Source of the DNA: an uncultured beta proteobacterium | GTDB taxonomy: Bacteria; Pseudomonadota; Gammaproteobacteria; Burkholderiales; Burkholderiaceae | Direction of reading: 5' to 3' | DNA length: 53,048 bases | Assembly: GCA_903821995.1 (NCBI GenBank) | Contig: CAIJNI010000027.1 | Span: 1-53,048 of the forward strand | Shown: positions 8,914 to 15,639 of the stretch, piece by piece | Numbering within the stretch: position 1 is the first letter of the stretch | Layout: every line of letters begins with the position of its first letter | Program-made: the position numbers and the translations under genes | The notes under the pieces: model-generated | The model's database searches: none | The model's input: only the letters and a program-made list of their open reading frames with translations | What the model was told of the DNA's origin: nothing

Positions 8914-9867
8914 ATGTTAAAAGCCTCTCTGATACTCCTATGCTCGTTAATGATGAGTGCTTTTAGTATTGCTGACACTTACCCAAGTCGTCCTGTAAAA
9001 ATGATTACTGGATACCCTCCAGGAGCTGCGACAGATTTATATGGTCGGGCAATTAGTAAGCAACTGTCTGAGAGTATGGGACAGCCGTTTGTTTTTGAAA
9101 ATCGTGTAGGAGCGGCGGGGACTGTGGCTGCTGAGGCATTAGTGAGATCAACACCTGATGGTTATCTCATTTTAAATACGGCTTCTCAAATTGTCATCAA
9201 TCCTTTTGTTCAAAAACTATCATTTAATACTGAAAAAGATTTAATTCCAGTTGCTCAGACGATCGCAGTTAGCTACGTCTTATTGACAGGCCCCAACTTT
9301 CCTGCAAGCAATCTGGTTGAATTTGTTGATCATGTAAAGAAAAATCCGAAAAAGCTTAACTATGGTTCTTATGGAAATGGTTCTGGGCCTCACTTGGCCA
9401 TGGCCATGCTTCAAAAAGCCGCTGGCTTTGAAGTGCAACATATTCAGTACCGGGGATCTGCTCAAGTTCTCACTGCGCTCATGGCAGGTGAAATCGATAT
9501 GGCCTTTGATACAACAACCACCACTCTAGAGTTGATTAAAGCAGGCAAGCTTAAACCTATTGCAATTGGTGGACCAAAGTCTGCGGAGTTATTACCCAGT
9601 GTACCGCCGATAGCACAAACTTATCCCGGGTTTAATTGCGATGGTTGGCAAGGAGTTTTTGTGCCTGCAGGAACGCCAAAAGAGATTGTTAAAAAGCTAT
9701 TTGAAGAAATGAATAAAATTAGGCTTAGCGCTGAATTTCGGGCTTTAACTTCAAGTCGAGGCGTCACAGTTGTCAATACGACACAAGAACAGTTTGCTGA
9801 TTATTTTAAAAGCGAGTTAAAGAAATACGAAAAGGTGGTAAAAGAAAACAATATTTATCTGGATTAG
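8914..9867 (+). CDS. Bug/TctC-family substrate-binding protein
   Basis: Periplasmic binding protein of 317 aa with a short signal peptide (about residues 1-20, ending SIAD). Family motifs are YPSRPVKMITGYPPGAATD, FENRVGAAGTVAAE and the central NPKKLNYGSYGNGSGPHL. It is the last gene of the cupin-esterase-enolase-cupin operon, starting 2 nt after the preceding stop. It probably captures the carboxylate that those enzymes metabolise. It converges with selD, which ends only 6 nt further on. No membrane components are nearby. Confidence 0.92.
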   Translation: MLKASLILLCSLMMSAFSIADTYPSRPVKMITGYPPGAATDLYGRAISKQLSESMGQPFVFENRVGAAGTVAAEALVRSTPDGYLILNTASQIVINPFVQKLSFNTEKDLIPVAQTIAVSYVLLTGPNFPASNLVEFVDHVKKNPKKLNYGSYGNGSGPHLAMAMLQKAAGFEVQHIQYRGSAQVLTALMAGEIDMAFDTTTTTLELIKAGKLKPIAIGGPKSAELLPSVPPIAQTYPGFNCDGWQGVFVPAGTPKEIVKKLFEEMNKIRLSAEFRALTSSRGVTVVNTTQEQFADYFKSELKKYEKVVKENNIYLD

Positions 9868-9873
9868 ATTCTG

Positions 9874-11466
9874 TTATTCAATGATCAAATATTGAGACTG
9901 TTTTTCTATTACCTCTCCGATGACGCGTGCTTCAAAGAATTCTTGGTTAAGAAATATGTCTAAAACCTCTTGAACCAGATGGGGTGCACAAGAAACGAGT
10001 AGGCCGCCACTGGTTTGTGGGTCTGTTATTAATGCTCTTTGTGCTGTGGTGAATTGTTCTGGTACAGCAATGTGATTGCCATAGCTTTCCCAGTTGCGCC
10101 CTGATGCTCCTGTAATCATTCCGTCTTTTGCAAGCTCCATTGCATTTGAAAGAAGGGGGAGTTTATCCCAGTAAAGTTTGATGGATAGGTCAGCACCTTT
10201 GGCTAGTTCAAGAGTATGACCTGCCAGTCCAAATCCAGTGACATCAGTCATTGCATTGACACCACTCTTCTGTGACAGGGCTTGTCCGGGCCGATTCAGT
10301 TGTGTTGTGGCATTGATTAAGACTTGATAATCATGCGGTGAAAGTTTGTTCTTTTTAAGTGCGGCAGAATAAATTCCTACTCCTAGAGGTTTTCCAAGAA
10401 TTAGAACATCGCCAGCTTTAGCTCCATTATTTTTCTTGACGTGGTCTGGATGAATGATTCCCATGACCACTAAACCATAAATAGGTTCGACAGAATCAAT
10501 CGTATGACCACCAGCAATAGGAATGCCAGCATCTGCACAAATTTTGGCTCCTCCTTCTAATATTTTTCCTATAGTTTCAGTAGAGATCGTGTTGATTGGC
10601 ATTCCAACGATAGCGAGAGCCATAATTGGTTGTCCACCCATGGCATACACGTCACTGATAGCGTTTGTAGCTGCTATTTTTCCAAAATCAAACGGGTCGT
10701 CCACAATTGGCATAAAAAAATCAGTGGTAGCGATAAGTGCCTGAGTATCATTTAGTTTATAGACGGCTGCGTCATCAGCTGTTTCAATGCCCACCAGAAG
10801 GTTTTCCGGGATTGGCATATGCATAGTGTTTTTAAGAATTTCTGATAGAACGCCAGGTGCAATTTTGCAACCGCATCCGCCGCCGTGAGATAAGCTTGTG
10901 AGCTTAGGCTCTAATTGTAATTCTGCGGTTAAAAAAGGTTTTTCATAAATGCGTATAGATTGGCAGATTGCTCTTAGCGTAATTAAATCTGGTAAAACTT
11001 CTTTGCGTTGAATCTTTTCTTTTAAACCTTTGGGGTAAACCGCATCTGGAATTGAATTCAATCTTTCACATAAGTGATCTGCAACATGCTGGGCAACTAC
11101 GATTTGATTAGTAAGAATATTTTGAAAAGTTAACGTAGATAAGAAAATTAATTTTGAATCTTCTAAAGCTTTAATCGAAGCTGATCTCGGAGCCTCATCA
11201 ATCAGTCCCATTTCACCCATGTAATCACCTGGGACAAGTTTCCTAACGATTGCATTCTTATTTTTAATAAGAATAGAAACTTCAAGTGAGCCGCTGAGTA
11301 GGATATATAAACCATCCGGATCTTCACCTTGTTGAAATAAGTACTCATTTGGTTTTAATTCTTTTGTTGTCGTGCCGCGCAAAATAGCCTTTTTACTGAT
11401 AAAGGCTAAATTCTTAAAAATAGGAATTTCAAGAGAGCGATTGTTTTGAGTTTTATCCGGAGACAT
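9874..11466 (-). CDS. selD: Selenophosphate synthase SelD with N-terminal cyclic-nucleotide-binding domain
   Basis: A 530-aa protein joining two modules. Residues about 20-125 look like a CRP/FNR-type cyclic-nucleotide-binding domain (EYLFQQGEDPDGLYILLSGS, then the cassette GEMGLIDEAPRSA). No helix-turn-helix follows. Residues about 190-530 are a full SelD, which makes selenophosphate from selenide and ATP. SHGGGCGCKIAP places Cys198, Cys200 and Lys201 where E. coli SelD has Cys17, Cys19 and Lys20; TTDFFMPIVDDPFDFG and the Gly-rich ATP-binding segments follow. E. coli SelD is about 347 aa, so the front module is an addition. The enzyme uses Cys, not Sec, at the catalytic position. The start has no strong ribosome-binding site. 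It is the only sel gene here on the minus strand. Confidence 0.93.
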   Translation of the reverse strand: MSPDKTQNNRSLEIPIFKNLAFISKKAILRGTTTKELKPNEYLFQQGEDPDGLYILLSGSLEVSILIKNKNAIVRKLVPGDYMGEMGLIDEAPRSASIKALEDSKLIFLSTLTFQNILTNQIVVAQHVADHLCERLNSIPDAVYPKGLKEKIQRKEVLPDLITLRAICQSIRIYEKPFLTAELQLEPKLTSLSHGGGCGCKIAPGVLSEILKNTMHMPIPENLLVGIETADDAAVYKLNDTQALIATTDFFMPIVDDPFDFGKIAATNAISDVYAMGGQPIMALAIVGMPINTISTETIGKILEGGAKICADAGIPIAGGHTIDSVEPIYGLVVMGIIHPDHVKKNNGAKAGDVLILGKPLGVGIYSAALKKNKLSPHDYQVLINATTQLNRPGQALSQKSGVNAMTDVTGFGLAGHTLELAKGADLSIKLYWDKLPLLSNAMELAKDGMITGASGRNWESYGNHIAVPEQFTTAQRALITDPQTSGGLLVSCAPHLVQEVLDIFLNQEFFEARVIGEVIEKQSQYLIIE

Positions 11467-11520
11467 TTTGATTGTGCAATTCAGTGTAAATAAACAAAAA
11501 TAACTGCAAATTGGTTATCA

Positions 11521-11540
11521 ATAGTATAACAATATACTAT
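11521..11540. promoter_or_regulatory. Short inverted repeat upstream of selD
   Basis: A 7-bp perfect inverted repeat (ATAGTAT, 6-nt spacer, ATACTAT) lies 55-75 bp upstream of the selD start. The spacing suits an operator or an extended promoter region; on the minus strand it contains a TATACT -10-like hexamer. The DNA around it is very AT-rich, so a chance palindrome is possible. Confidence 0.25.
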
Positions 11541-11689
11541 CGTATTAAATTATTTCTTTGTACTAAAACATAAATAAGTTTAAAGTCACTTCAGCATATT
11601 TTGGGTGGATGAGAAGTGTTGAGTCTATTCCAAAGAATGAGTTAACTGAGAATATCATTGATATCTTCACCGTAGTTAGAAAACTAAGC

Positions 11690-12517
11690 TTATCGTAAAG
11701 TTGCTGTTGTTCTGATCTCTCCTATGTTGATACCCAACTCAACGATTGTTCTAGCGATAGAAGGTGATACTCCTGAAATGATTGTTTCACATCCCATCAA
11801 TTGAGTTGCTTTGGTAATGCGAATGAGTTGATTAGCTACTGCGGTATCCATTGAACCCACACCACTGATGTCCATTACAAATACCTTAGCGCGAGTTGCT
11901 GCAATTTGCGATAGTGTCTTACTCATAATATCCTGAGTTCGTGTGGAATCCACAATCCCTAATAAAGGTAAAAGTAATATACCCTCCCATATAGGTGTTA
12001 CTGGGGTAGACATCTCTAATAATGCTTTGCTACTTGCTGCAATCTTCTCTTTCTGTATTCTTGAAATTTCTTCAATCACAATAAAACTATCCAAAAATAC
12101 CAACTTAATGATTGAATTTGCAGTTTTATCTGCATCAGTAAATTTATCTTTTGAATTTCGTATTCTATTGACTAGAGATTCTCCTGACATTGACATTCCG
12201 GCAAAATAAATATCATTGGGTAGATCAATATGTGCATGGACCGCTCCAACATGTTTTCTAGATGCAAACCAAGCCTCATTTAACTCAGCATCAAAAAATT
12301 GCATCCAATGTGTTTTTTGTAAATCAACAACTCTGTCTAATCGTTTGGGGTTATTTGCAAAAAACACCTTATAGGCTTCATGCTTAGCCAACCACACATA
12401 AAAACCAGAAATATGCTCATCTATTTCTAATTTTAATATTTTTCCAGCATCGCGTATTCTCTGAACGTCTTCTTTATTGATCTCAAACTTGTCCAAAATT
12501 TCGATAATTTGTTTCAT
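11690..12517 (-). CDS. Globin-coupled sensor with C-terminal STAS domain (RsbR-like)
   Basis: A 275-aa protein with a protoglobin/globin-coupled-sensor domain at about residues 10-150 and a STAS domain at about 165-270. The globin part has the pattern HVGAVHAHIDLP, in which His94 is the likely proximal heme ligand, followed by an aromatic FAG segment typical of heme sensors. The STAS part reads VFVMDISGVGSMDTAVANQL and ends with a VELGI segment. RsbR-type stressosome proteins combine such modules; heme-globin RsbR homologues bind O2. No rsbS, rsbT or anti-sigma gene is seen here. It lies 223 nt upstream of selD on the same strand, so an O2 input into selenium metabolism is an attractive but unproven idea. 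Confidence 0.85.
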   Translation of the reverse strand: MKQIIEILDKFEINKEDVQRIRDAGKILKLEIDEHISGFYVWLAKHEAYKVFFANNPKRLDRVVDLQKTHWMQFFDAELNEAWFASRKHVGAVHAHIDLPNDIYFAGMSMSGESLVNRIRNSKDKFTDADKTANSIIKLVFLDSFIVIEEISRIQKEKIAASSKALLEMSTPVTPIWEGILLLPLLGIVDSTRTQDIMSKTLSQIAATRAKVFVMDISGVGSMDTAVANQLIRITKATQLMGCETIISGVSPSIARTIVELGINIGEIRTTATLR

Positions 12518-12891
12518 CTTGTGGCCTTTTTTATGATTCTAATTTTTAGAATTGAATAAATATGAATATATATATTTGAATCGAATGTCTTTCGTACTAT
12601 ATATTTTTTTTAGGGTAAATTAGTTATTATTTTTATATGTAAATTTAGTATCGTATTTTCTATATTCATGGGATCACACAAATGCCAATTATTCAAAAAG
12701 ACAATAAGGGCACAAGAAGTACAGGCTATATTTTCAGATACTCAAGAAAGCAGTGAAATTTTAAATTTTGGGAGAGTTGAATCTAAAAGGGTTAACTAAA
12801 GAGTTATCGGAGGGGGTAACTAATAGGATTAAGGTATTTAAAATTGAATGTATTGCCAAACCAGATGAAGGGCTAAAGTTAGCCCTTCATA
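12518..12891. other. AT-rich intergenic region
   Basis: This 374-bp gap lies between the globin-sensor gene and the ABM-domain gene, both on the minus strand. It contains the promoter region of the sensor gene, with an AAGGCC-like ribosome-binding site just before its start, and a strong hairpin beside the ABM gene stop. A 43-codon plus-strand frame (12668-12799) has no ribosome-binding site or recognisable similarity. I see no convincing gene. Confidence 0.6.
12865..12890 (-). terminator. Hairpin terminator candidate after the ABM-domain gene
   Basis: A perfect 11-bp stem (12865-12875 with 12880-12890) and 4-nt loop lie directly after the minus-strand ABM gene stop codon. No T-run follows on the minus strand, so it may act as an mRNA 3' stabiliser rather than a classical intrinsic terminator. 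Confidence 0.55.
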
Positions 12892-13614
12892 TTAATTAAT
12901 GAGTTTGAAAAATCTTTCGTCATACAAACTACCGCTCATTGGAGATAGCTTTTCTCTAAATTCTCTTTTGGTTACTTTAGAGGCATGTGCTGAAATGGCT
13001 TGTTGATCTTTCCAGATCTCAACGACGGTCATATGATTTGGTCTACTAATTTGAGTTAAGGCTTCAAAACGAATATTGCCAGTATCTTTTTGGCTATTTA
13101 ATGTAAGCTCTTTCACCAAAGCAATCCCTTGATCTTTGACTGTTGGAACGATATCAACGTGTGTAATCACGAAAATGCCGCTTTTGCTTTGAGCAACAGG
13201 CGTTGAGATCTCTCCTACTTGAAGATTAGAATGCGGACGCTCATCATAGCTACTTCTTAATAATGGGCTTAATTTTTCACGAATCTTGAGGGTAGATTCA
13301 GATTTTTGGTGGTTTAACATGGAATCTTGGTTTTTCCATGCTTCTAAAATAGCAAATTGATCAGGGTGCCCGATACGTTGAACGGCTTCAAATCGCAAAT
13401 TACCATCCTCTTTAGAACTGCTTGCTGAAAGTTCTTTTAGGATTTGAGCCGCTTTTTGGGCTTGTCCAGCATTAACATCAAAATAGGATACAACCAAAGC
13501 TGGGGAGCTAGTCGCGTCATTTTCAGCTGCCTGTGTCATAGCGATGAGTCCAAATGAAGTTAGAAAAAGGATAAATGTATTAAAAATGCGGCTAACGAGA
13601 TTTTGGTGAAACAT
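12892..13614 (-). CDS. Exported protein with two antibiotic-biosynthesis-monooxygenase (ABM) domains
   Basis: A 240-aa protein with an N-terminal signal peptide (about residues 1-30, hydrophobic then MTQAAEN) and two tandem ABM/YgiN-like ferredoxin-fold repeats at about 39-135 and 143-238. The repeats resemble each other (DGNLRFEAVQRIGHPDQFAI and TGNIRFEALTQISRPNHMTV; each ends REKLSP...YDER), which indicates internal duplication. Single ABM domains act as quinol monooxygenases or heme-degrading enzymes and usually work as dimers, so the fused pair may be a pre-made dimer. A periplasmic location is unusual for this fold. The ribosome-binding site GGAGGT is strong. It is divergent from selU, with 193 nt between starts. 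Confidence 0.8.
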   Translation of the reverse strand: MFHQNLVSRIFNTFILFLTSFGLIAMTQAAENDATSSPALVVSYFDVNAGQAQKAAQILKELSASSSKEDGNLRFEAVQRIGHPDQFAILEAWKNQDSMLNHQKSESTLKIREKLSPLLRSSYDERPHSNLQVGEISTPVAQSKSGIFVITHVDIVPTVKDQGIALVKELTLNSQKDTGNIRFEALTQISRPNHMTVVEIWKDQQAISAHASKVTKREFREKLSPMSGSLYDERFFKLIN

Positions 13615-13807
13615 ATTACCTCCGTGTTATTTTTATAATTTCATTCACATTAGCATTTATTTGGACTTTGAGGATTAGATCAAACCCTAATGAGTTTTGC
13701 AGACTCCAAAAGCTGATTTCAGCGGAGTGCTTATGGCTATGGCATAAAATATTAGGATAGAGGTCAGTAGGCTAGAAATCAATCTGTCTACACAAATACG
13801 AATTGCT

Positions 13808-14854
13808 ATGAAGCACACCAAAAAAGCAGATATTCAGAGCTTAGAACAATTTGATGACATCATTGATGTTAGAACGCCAGCAGAGTTTGCCGAAGATCAT
13901 ATTCCAGGTGCTATTAATTGCCCAGTTCTTAGTAATGAAGAGCGGATCGTTGTAGGAACCGCCAATAAGCAAGATTCTCCTTTTGAGGCTAATAAGCTAG
14001 GTGCAAGCTTAATCTCAAGAAATATTGCGGACTTGATTCAAAACCAATTTTATGAAAAGCCTAAAAACTGGCGACCACTTTTCTATTGTTGGAGAGGTGG
14101 AAATAGGAGCGGGGCTATCGGCCATGTGCTTAACCAAATAGGTTGGAGGGCGCAGACCCTAGATGGTGGATATAAGACCTATCGTCGATTTGTCATTGAC
14201 GAGCTTGGTCACTTACCTGCTCAATTTAACTATCAAGTCATTACAGGTCCTACGGGAAGTGCGAAAAGTCGGTTTTTAGAAGCAGTTGCAGCGCAAGGTG
14301 GTCAGGTCATTGATTTAGAAGGATTGGCAAATCATAAAGGTTCAGTTTTGGGTGGTTATATTGATGCTGCGCAACCGACTCAGAGGATGTTTGAGTCTCA
14401 ATTGTTGCAAGCCCTCCGACGTTGCCAATCTGATAAAACAATTTATATCGAGGCTGAAAGTAGAAAAATAGGAACTCTACAAGTTCCTGAGACCTTACTT
14501 GAAAAAATTCGTACTAGTCCCTGTTTAGAAATTCAAGCACCTATTGAAGCACGTATTGAATTTTTGATTAGAGATTACGATTACTTTATTCAGTACCCTG
14601 AGGTATTAAAAACGAAGCTAGGTCACTTAAAAGAAGTGGTTGGGGTCGTTAAATTAGCTCAGTGGGGAAAATTGATTGACCGTCAAGATTGGCCACAATT
14701 AGTGAAAGAGCTTTTATCGGACCATTATGACGCTCTTTATAAGCGTTCACAGTCAAGTAACTTTATTAACTATTTAACTGCCCAAAGCCTACCACTCAAA
14801 AGCCTAAGTCAGCCTGAGTTGCTTGCCTTGGCAAAGCAACTTTTGACTCAGTAA
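13808..14854 (+). CDS. selU: tRNA 2-selenouridine synthase SelU (MnmH)
   Basis: A 348-aa protein with an N-terminal rhodanese domain and a C-terminal P-loop domain. It converts 2-thiouridine at tRNA wobble position 34 to 2-selenouridine, using selenophosphate made by SelD. The rhodanese part begins DVRTPAEFAEDHIPGA and carries catalytic Cys94 in FYCWRGGNRSG, matching Cys97 of the E. coli enzyme. The Walker A motif is at about 147-154 (GPTGSAKS). Length is normal. It opens the plus-strand selenium gene run, followed 77 nt later by the first selenoprotein gene. The ribosome-binding site is weak. The identification is firm. Confidence 0.95.
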   Translation: MKHTKKADIQSLEQFDDIIDVRTPAEFAEDHIPGAINCPVLSNEERIVVGTANKQDSPFEANKLGASLISRNIADLIQNQFYEKPKNWRPLFYCWRGGNRSGAIGHVLNQIGWRAQTLDGGYKTYRRFVIDELGHLPAQFNYQVITGPTGSAKSRFLEAVAAQGGQVIDLEGLANHKGSVLGGYIDAAQPTQRMFESQLLQALRRCQSDKTIYIEAESRKIGTLQVPETLLEKIRTSPCLEIQAPIEARIEFLIRDYDYFIQYPEVLKTKLGHLKEVVGVVKLAQWGKLIDRQDWPQLVKELLSDHYDALYKRSQSSNFINYLTAQSLPLKSLSQPELLALAKQLLTQ

Positions 14855-14931
14855 GGCATTTAGAGTATTGAGAATTAAGCACATTTAATTGTGATATGAT
14901 TTATCTATTACTATAAGAAAGGAGATCAACA

Positions 14932-15573
14932 ATGGCTCGTATAGAAGGCATTTCAGATGAAGATGCTCGAGGTGAAGTTAAAGAAATATTTAACTCATCG
15001 AATCAGTTGCTTGGGCGTACTTCAAATTTAGTTCGCATTTTGTCCCATAGTCCTAAATTGGCAAAATGGTTTTTACCATTTGTTGCTGCAGTAAGGCAAC
15101 CAAATGCTGGGGCAGTCTCAGACGTCAGACTGAGGAACTTGTCTGTACTAAAAACTTCCACACTTAATTCCTGTCGATACTGAACAGAACATAATTGGGT
15201 GCTTGGTCAAGCCCTAAATTTAAAAGAAGAAGAGTACAAAGCCTTACAAGAGCCAAACTATCGTGATAGTCCTTTATTTAATGAAAAAGAAAAGGCAACA
15301 TTGTGGTGGGCAGAGGAAATGACGAATAACACTGCTAAAAGTAATCCTGCTGTGTGGAAAGAAATGAAACGCTTATTTACAGATGCTGAAATTGTAGAAA
15401 TATCACTCAATATTGGTATGTTTGCGATGATTAATCGGTTAAATGACTCATTTCATACTGATTTAGAATCTGAGGAATATAACCGTAGGCAGCATGGTGC
15501 TGTGGGTGTTACGGTTGACGCTTTAAACTCTTACGCGTGTAGGATGTGTGACGCAGCGGGTAAAAGTAAATAG
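14932..15573 (+). CDS. AhpD-like selenoprotein (CMD family) with in-frame UGA as selenocysteine
   Basis: Reading the TGA at 15181-15183 as Sec gives one continuous 213-aa alkylhydroperoxidase/carboxymuconolactone-decarboxylase-like protein. The two halves are in the same frame with only 15 nt between the UGA and the next possible start. The active site becomes C81-R-Y-U84-T-E-H87, the AhpD CxxC-xx-H pattern with Sec in place of the second Cys. A SECIS-like hairpin follows the UGA at the expected distance. An additional C203-x-x-C206 pair sits near the C-terminus. The ribosome-binding site AAAGGAG is strong. The gene lies between selU and selA, ideal context for a selenoprotein. A thiol/selenol peroxidase or disulfide reductase role is likely; the partner is unknown. 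Without Sec the product would be an 83-aa truncation. Confidence 0.92.
15181..15214 (+). promoter_or_regulatory. Sec UGA codon plus bacterial SECIS element
   Basis: The UGA (15181-15183) is followed by a hairpin. GCUU (15201-15204) pairs with AAGC (15209-15212), closing a GGUC tetraloop at 15205-15208. Below it, U15200 is bulged and G15199/G15198 pair with C15213/C15214. A bulged U under a short stem topped by GGUC is the architecture known from E. coli fdhF and recognised by SelB. The loop begins 24 nt after the U of UGA, close to the fdhF spacing. Confidence 0.85.
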
Positions 15574-15588
15574 CTAGATAAGAGAAGC

Positions 15589-15627
15589 TCACTTCCTAGC
15601 TTAATAATGATTGAGCTAGGAAAGTGA
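15589..15627 (+). promoter_or_regulatory. Hairpin in the selA leader that covers a candidate ribosome-binding site
   Basis: TCACTTCCTAGCT (15589-15601) pairs with AGCTAGGAAAGTGA (15614-15627) over 13 bp with one bulge and a 12-nt loop. It sits between the selenoprotein stop and the selA ATG at 15640. The 3' arm contains AGGAAAG, the only Shine-Dalgarno-like sequence before selA, though its 15-nt distance to the ATG is long. No T-run follows, so a translational switch, RNA-processing site or weak terminator are all possible. Confidence 0.5.
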
Positions 15628-15639
15628 ATTTACTCTGTT

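Noticed and set aside
9874..11466. SelD as a CRP-type transcription regulator
   Set aside because: No helix-turn-helix follows the nucleotide-binding domain; the remainder is a full SelD with catalytic Cys198 and Lys201.
12668..12799. 43-codon plus-strand frame in the gap before the ABM gene
   Set aside because: No ribosome-binding site, no recognisable motif and low complexity typical of chance frames in AT-rich DNA.
14932..15573. Two separate short genes (14932-15183 and 15199-15573) or a nonsense-mutated pseudogene
   Set aside because: Both parts are in the same frame, the stop is specifically UGA at an active-site Cys position, a SECIS hairpin follows, and the complete Sec machinery is adjacent.
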